Shown piece by piece: positions 60,545 to 64,000 of a stretch of DNA of 64,000 nucleotides (the stretch's first letter is position 1; each line of letters starts with the position of its first letter). A program made the translations under genes and the position numbers. The notes beneath the pieces were generated by a model, which worked only from the letters and a program-made list of their open reading frames with translations, was not told where the DNA came from and ran no database searches. This stretch comes from Nitratireductor sp. XY-223. GTDB taxonomy: Bacteria > Pseudomonadota > Alphaproteobacteria > Rhizobiales > Rhizobiaceae. The DNA is taken from assembly GCF_004959855.1 (NCBI RefSeq), contig NZ_SPNT01000007.1, forward strand, positions 186,001-250,000, read 5' to 3'.

Positions 60545-61412
60545 GGTGCCAGGCTCCGTCGGCCGCCTCGATCTCCGCCGTCACCGCAGTGATCACGGCA
60601 CGATCCACCGGCATGAGCGAGGTAAAGGGTTCGGTGAATTTGGGTGTCGCCGCCAAAAGCGCCTTCGAATAGCCGTGGCGCGGCCCGGCGTAGAAGTCGG
60701 CGACATCGGCCTGCTCGATGACCTTGCCGGCAAACAGCACGGTCAGGCGCTGGCAGACCTTCGAGACCACGCCCAGATCGTGGGTGACAAACAGCATGGC
60801 CGTCCCGTGGCGCTCCTGCATCTCCCGGATCAGGCGCAGGATCTGCTTCTGCACCGTCACATCGAGCGCCGTCGTCGGCTCATCGGCGATGACCAGCTTC
60901 GGATTGGCGGCAAAGGCGGAGGCGATCAGGACACGCTGCCGCATTCCGCCCGACAGTTCGTGCGGGTAGCTGGCCAGCACGCGCTGCGGGTTGTCGATAT
61001 GGACCTCGTCCAGGAGCTCCGCGGCGCGGTTGGCCGCATCGCGCCGGGTCCAGCCCAGTATATCGATCAGCCGGTCGGTGATCTGCGGGCCGATCCGGCG
61101 CGAGGGGTTGAGCGCGGTCAGCGGATCCTGCGGGATGAGGGCCGCCTTGGCGCCGATCAGCCGGCGGCGGTCGGCCTGCGGCATCGCCAGCAAGTCCTCG
61201 TCGTCGAGCTGTACCTGCCCCTCGGCAATCTCCACGGCCGCCGGAAGAATGCCCAGAACGGCCTTGCCGATCATGCTCTTGCCGGCGCCGCTTTCCCCGA
61301 CCAGACCGCAGACCTCGCCGCTGTTCACCTCGAGCGAGACCGAGCGCAGGAGCCTGTCGGATGTGCCCCTGATCACGGCGCTGAGATTTTCGATCTGCAG
61401 AAACGGGGTCAT
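60537..61412 (-). CDS. Oligopeptide/nickel-type ABC ATP-binding protein, DppD-like
   Basis: This protein of about 291 aa has GESGAGKSMIGKAVLG, LSGGMRQRVLIASAF and IADEPTTALDVTVQ, plus the C-terminal substrate-recognition extension of DppD. ATG 61412 overlaps the permease stop by 4 bp; the track ORF includes 267 shadow residues upstream. Confidence 0.92.
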   Translation of the reverse strand: MTPFLQIENLSAVIRGTSDRLLRSVSLEVNSGEVCGLVGESGAGKSMIGKAVLGILPAAVEIAEGQVQLDDEDLLAMPQADRRRLIGAKAALIPQDPLTALNPSRRIGPQITDRLIDILGWTRRDAANRAAELLDEVHIDNPQRVLASYPHELSGGMRQRVLIASAFAANPKLVIADEPTTALDVTVQKQILRLIREMQERHGTAMLFVTHDLGVVSKVCQRLTVLFAGKVIEQADVADFYAGPRHGYSKALLAATPKFTEPFTSLMPVDRAVITAVTAEIEAADGAWHHG

Positions 61413-62260
61413 CGCAGCACCGGATCGAAACGGTCTTTCAAGCCTTCGCCGAACTGGCTGAAGGCGAGGACAGTCAGGAACAGCACGATCAGAGGGCAGA
61501 CCAGCACCCACCAGGCCTGATGAATTGAAATGCGGCCTTCGGCGATCATCCCGCCCCAGGTCGGCGCATCGGTGGAAATCGACAGATTGACGAACGAAAG
61601 GATCGCCTCGACGATCACCGCGATCCCCATCTCCAGGGTCAACAGGGCAACGATTGTCGGCAGCACGTTGGGGCCGATTTCCCGCCACAGGATGGCCGCT
61701 CGCACATGACCGGCGACGACGGCGCTGGAGACGTAGTCCATCTGCGACTGGTTCATCGCCTCGGCTCGCACCACCCGGCAGAAGCGGGTCCAGTCGATGA
61801 CGATGATGGCAATGACGATCGACCAGAGACCGGTGCCCAGCACCGCAATCAGCAAGATGGCGAACAGCACCGGCGGAAATGCCATCCAGATGTCGACCAG
61901 CCGCGATATCACCGCATCGGCCCAGCCTCGGTAGTAGCCAGCGATCAGGCCCAGCACCGAACCGATCACCGCCGTCGCCAGACCCGCGATCACGGCGACG
62001 GTGAGCGCGATCCGCCCGCCATAGATAATGCGCGAAAGAACGTCCCGCCCCAGGCTGTCGGTGCCGAGCAGGAAACCGGGTTCCGCGCCATCGACCCAGA
62101 ACGGCGGCAGCCGCGCGGCAAAGAGATCCTGGGCCAGCGGGTCGTGCGGGCTGATCCATCCGGCAAGCAGTGTCAAAAGGGCGACGATCGCCAGCCACCC
62201 CCCGGAGAGCCACAGCCTCAGTCCTGCTTTCCGCTTCACCGTGCCGCGCCCGTCACGCAT
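61409..62260 (-). CDS. Oligopeptide/nickel-type ABC permease, DppC-like
   Basis: This protein of about 283 aa has the N-terminal span followed by FLLGTDSLGRDVLSRIIYGGR, the DppC hallmark, and a typical EAA loop region (VRAEAMNQSQMDYVSSAVVAG). ATG 62260 gives an 8-bp overlap with the DppB stop; ATG 62287 is an alternative. Confidence 0.92.
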   Translation of the reverse strand: MRDGRGTVKRKAGLRLWLSGGWLAIVALLTLLAGWISPHDPLAQDLFAARLPPFWVDGAEPGFLLGTDSLGRDVLSRIIYGGRIALTVAVIAGLATAVIGSVLGLIAGYYRGWADAVISRLVDIWMAFPPVLFAILLIAVLGTGLWSIVIAIIVIDWTRFCRVVRAEAMNQSQMDYVSSAVVAGHVRAAILWREIGPNVLPTIVALLTLEMGIAVIVEAILSFVNLSISTDAPTWGGMIAEGRISIHQAWWVLVCPLIVLFLTVLAFSQFGEGLKDRFDPVLR

Positions 62261-63263
62261 GGCGCAATCTCGGATTGAGGAGGGCATAGGTCAGGTCGAC
62301 GACGAGATTGACCACCGTGAAGAGCAAGGCGAAGACGAGGACAATGCCCTGGATCAGCGGCAGATCCCGGTTGATCACCGCGTCGATCGCCATGTTCCCC
62401 AGCCCCTCATAGGAAAACAGCCGCTCGATGATCACCGTTCCGCCGATGAGAAAGGTGAACTGCACGCCGATCAGCGTCAGCGTCGGCAATACGGCGTTCC
62501 GCAGCGCCTCGAACAGGATGACGTGGTTCTCGCCGTAGCCCTTGGTCCGGGCGAGCACGACATAGTCGAGATGCATGGTTTCCTTCAGCGACTGTTTCAG
62601 CAATTGCCCGATGATGGCGGCGAGCGGGATCGCCAGCGCCAGCGCCGGCATGAACATGTGCTTCAAGAGGTCCCACCACAGGTCGAAGCGCAGTCGCAGG
62701 ATGCTTTCAAAGGCGTAGAACTGGGTGGTGAACGGCAGATCCAGCGACGGCGAAATGCGGCCCGAGATGTGAAATACGGGATAAAGCACGCCGAGCGTCA
62801 GGATCAGCACCAGCGCCCACAGGAAATCCGGGATGGAAAGGCCCGCACCGTTGGCGACATCGATGACGGCTTCGGTCCGCCCGCCGCGAAAGCGGGTGCC
62901 CGTCAACGCCATGGCGCCGCCGATGATGACCGCCAGAACCAGCGCGAATATCGACAGTTCCAGGGTTGCCGGCAGGCGTCCGAGGACAAGCGGCATGACC
63001 GGCTGCCGCAGCGAGATGGACGTGCCGAAATCGCCCTGCAGCACGCCGGTGAGCCAGACGACGAATTGTTCGGGTATCGATTTGTCGAGCCCGTAATGGG
63101 CGGTCAGCCGGGCGATGTCCTCGTCCGTCGCTCCCGGCGGCAGCATCATCGCGATCGGGTTGCCGGGCACGATGCGTATGACCACGAACACGATCACCGC
63201 CGCGCCGAACAGGGTGATCGCCATCATGGCCAGTCGCATCAACAGTAATTGCAGCAGCCTCAA
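62253..63263 (-). CDS. Oligopeptide/nickel-type ABC permease, DppB-like
   Basis: This 336-aa protein has the N-terminal span with IRIVPGNP and the internal loop SLKETMHLDYVVLARTKG, both typical of DppB. The track start at 63263 is TTG; the ATG at 63239 is an alternative start that keeps the first span. It forms the channel with DppC. Confidence 0.92.
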   Translation of the reverse strand: MRLLQLLLMRLAMMAITLFGAAVIVFVVIRIVPGNPIAMMLPPGATDEDIARLTAHYGLDKSIPEQFVVWLTGVLQGDFGTSISLRQPVMPLVLGRLPATLELSIFALVLAVIIGGAMALTGTRFRGGRTEAVIDVANGAGLSIPDFLWALVLILTLGVLYPVFHISGRISPSLDLPFTTQFYAFESILRLRFDLWWDLLKHMFMPALALAIPLAAIIGQLLKQSLKETMHLDYVVLARTKGYGENHVILFEALRNAVLPTLTLIGVQFTFLIGGTVIIERLFSYEGLGNMAIDAVINRDLPLIQGIVLVFALLFTVVNLVVDLTYALLNPRLRHA

Positions 63264-63284
63264 ATTCGACCCCCCGGCGCGCGA

Positions 63285-63308
63285 GAGCCGCCGCGCAGGC
63301 GGCGGCTC
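63285..63308 (-). repeat. Perfect stem-loop after DppA-type binding-protein gene
   Basis: GAGCCGCCGC/GCGGCGGCTC forms a 10-bp perfect stem with a 4-nt loop, 18 bp after the binding-protein stop and before DppB. There is no T-tract. It is the strongest of the five hairpins in the window. Confidence 0.6.
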
Positions 63309-63326
63309 CGGTGCAAGTCTCGTCCG

Positions 63327-64000
63327 TTACGAGCGTTTCATCAAGTGCGGCAGCAACGCGCCGGACGCATGCGGCGTCACCTTGACCGCGGACGAATGCA
63401 GGATCGGCTGAACATATTGCAGCAAGGGGATGACGAGCGCGTTCTCCGCAATGTAACGATCCACGTCCTTCCAGCCCTGGATACGCTTTTCCTCATCCGC
63501 TTCGCCCCAAAGGGGTCCGATCATGTCGACAAGGTCCTCGCCGTCCCACACGGAGTGCGGCGAAGGTCCGAACATGGCAAAGCCGGTGGACGTCGTCGGA
63601 TCGCCAACCGAGTTGCCCCAGTTGTAGAAGGCCGCCGGAGCCAGCGTATCGGCGGCCCGGAGCTCGAAGTGCTTGGCGATCTCGTAGACCTCGATTTCCG
63701 CCTCGATGCCGACCTTGCGCCACAGGCCGACGATCGCCTGGATGATCTCGTAGTCCTTCGGCTTGAAGCCCCGGGTGGTCTGGATCTTGAACTTGACCGG
63801 GTTGTCCGGCGAGAAGCCGGAGGCGGCCAGGAGTTCCTTGGCCTTTTCCGGATCGTAGCCGACCGTTATCGACGGATCGTAGGCGATGTAATCGGGCGTC
63901 TGGAGCGTGTCGATGGCAACGCCGTAGCCGGACAACAGCCGATCGATGATCAGCTTCTTGTCGATCGCCAGGGCGGCCGCCTTACGGACATTCTCGTCCA
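63327..64000 (-). CDS. Oligopeptide/nickel-type extracellular substrate-binding protein, DppA-like (5' end outside window)
   Basis: Only the C-terminal part is visible. The frame stays open to the window edge, with a typical VRKAAALAIDKK segment just inside it, so the TTG chosen by the track at 63935 is not the start. Further motifs (GYDPEKAKELLAASGF and a long family-5 C-terminal region) identify a family-5 extracellular solute-binding protein. The full protein should be about 500 aa with a signal peptide upstream. It is first in the Dpp operon. Confidence 0.9.
   Translation of the reverse strand, partial: DENVRKAAALAIDKKLIIDRLLSGYGVAIDTLQTPDYIAYDPSITVGYDPEKAKELLAASGFSPDNPVKFKIQTTRGFKPKDYEIIQAIVGLWRKVGIEAEIEVYEIAKHFELRAADTLAPAAFYNWGNSVGDPTTSTGFAMFGPSPHSVWDGEDLVDMIGPLWGEADEEKRIQGWKDVDRYIAENALVIPLLQYVQPILHSSAVKVTPHASGALLPHLMKRS

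Noticed and set aside
60537-62213. A 558-aa ATPase fusion as given by the ORF track
   Set aside because: The first 267 residues are an out-of-frame shadow of the DppC permease gene; the real DppD-like start is ATG 61412.
1-64000. tRNA, rRNA, CRISPR array, insertion sequence or prophage
   Set aside because: I looked for T-arm-like GTTCRAATC blocks, regularly spaced repeats, transposase or integrase motifs and terminal inverted repeats and found none that held up. A dedicated scan could still find a small RNA gene.

Overview
The window reads as chromosomal DNA of a GC-rich alphaproteobacterium, most likely a rhizobial or Phyllobacteriaceae-type member of the Hyphomicrobiales. The evidence is the density of high-affinity ABC importers, the many Gfo/Idh/MocA and SDR oxidoreductases, a MocD/MocE/MocF-type oxygenase set known from rhizopine metabolism, and a DNA ligase type common in rhizobia. 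This placement is an inference from family content; no rRNA, tRNA or taxonomic marker is present. I saw no CRISPR array, insertion sequence, phage gene or tRNA. Gene packing is very tight, with many 1, 4 or 8 bp stop/start overlaps, and no gene-free stretch exceeds about 215 bp.

Layout. (1) 1-968: the 3' part of an ATP-dependent DNA ligase. (2) 6670-980, minus: a six-gene operon encoding a membrane di-iron oxygenase, Rieske ferredoxin, ferredoxin reductase, a degenerate PanB-fold protein and two Gfo/Idh dehydrogenases. It is divergent from a LacI regulator and a mutarotase-like gene (6884-8994). (3) 18341-8998, minus: SDR and RpiR regulator, then SDR, Gfo/Idh, TIM-barrel isomerase and a ribose-type ABC importer. 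(4) 18556-19587: a second LacI regulator. (5) 34099-19627, minus: a roughly 14.5 kb, 16-gene operon with a MalEFGK-type sugar importer, a mutarotase, two enolase-superfamily dehydratases, a split UxaA-type dehydratase, an RraA aldolase, an SDR, an FAH-family hydrolase and a lactonase-like amidohydrolase. This is a non-phosphorylative deoxy-sugar (L-fucose/L-rhamnose-like) route. Its promoter-proximal end carries a MaoC protein, a solute-binding protein without a signal peptide and a CoA-transferase. (6) 34231-35744: divergent MaoC and Gfo/Idh genes, then an IclR regulator (minus). (7) 46508-36674, minus: a GntR regulator and BMP-type nucleoside importer with cysteine hydrolase, PfkB kinase, nucleoside phosphorylase, SIS isomerase and aldehyde dehydrogenase. 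(8) 57201-46688, minus: a spermidine/putrescine-type ABC importer with two ATPases, two SDRs, a polysaccharide-deacetylase-fold hydrolase, a small MCGLCG protein, a CobW metallochaperone and an amidase. It is divergent from a tandem-wHTH GntR regulator and a leaderless cytoplasmic paralog of the importer's binding protein. (9) 64000-59735, minus: a peptide/nickel-type DppABCDF importer, with the binding protein cut by the window end.

How it fits together. The window is essentially a series of catabolic modules, each made of a regulator, an ABC importer and soluble enzymes. Each of the five binding-protein genes that is followed by further genes of its own importer carries a perfect 8-10 bp hairpin with a 4-nt loop just after its stop codon and no T-tract. 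That suggests a shared device to raise binding-protein output over membrane and ATPase subunits. The most unusual items are the two solute-binding proteins that lack export signals, the PanB-fold protein missing its metal ligands, the nucleoside phosphorylase/PfkB/SIS cluster, and the deacetylase/CobW/small-protein cluster.
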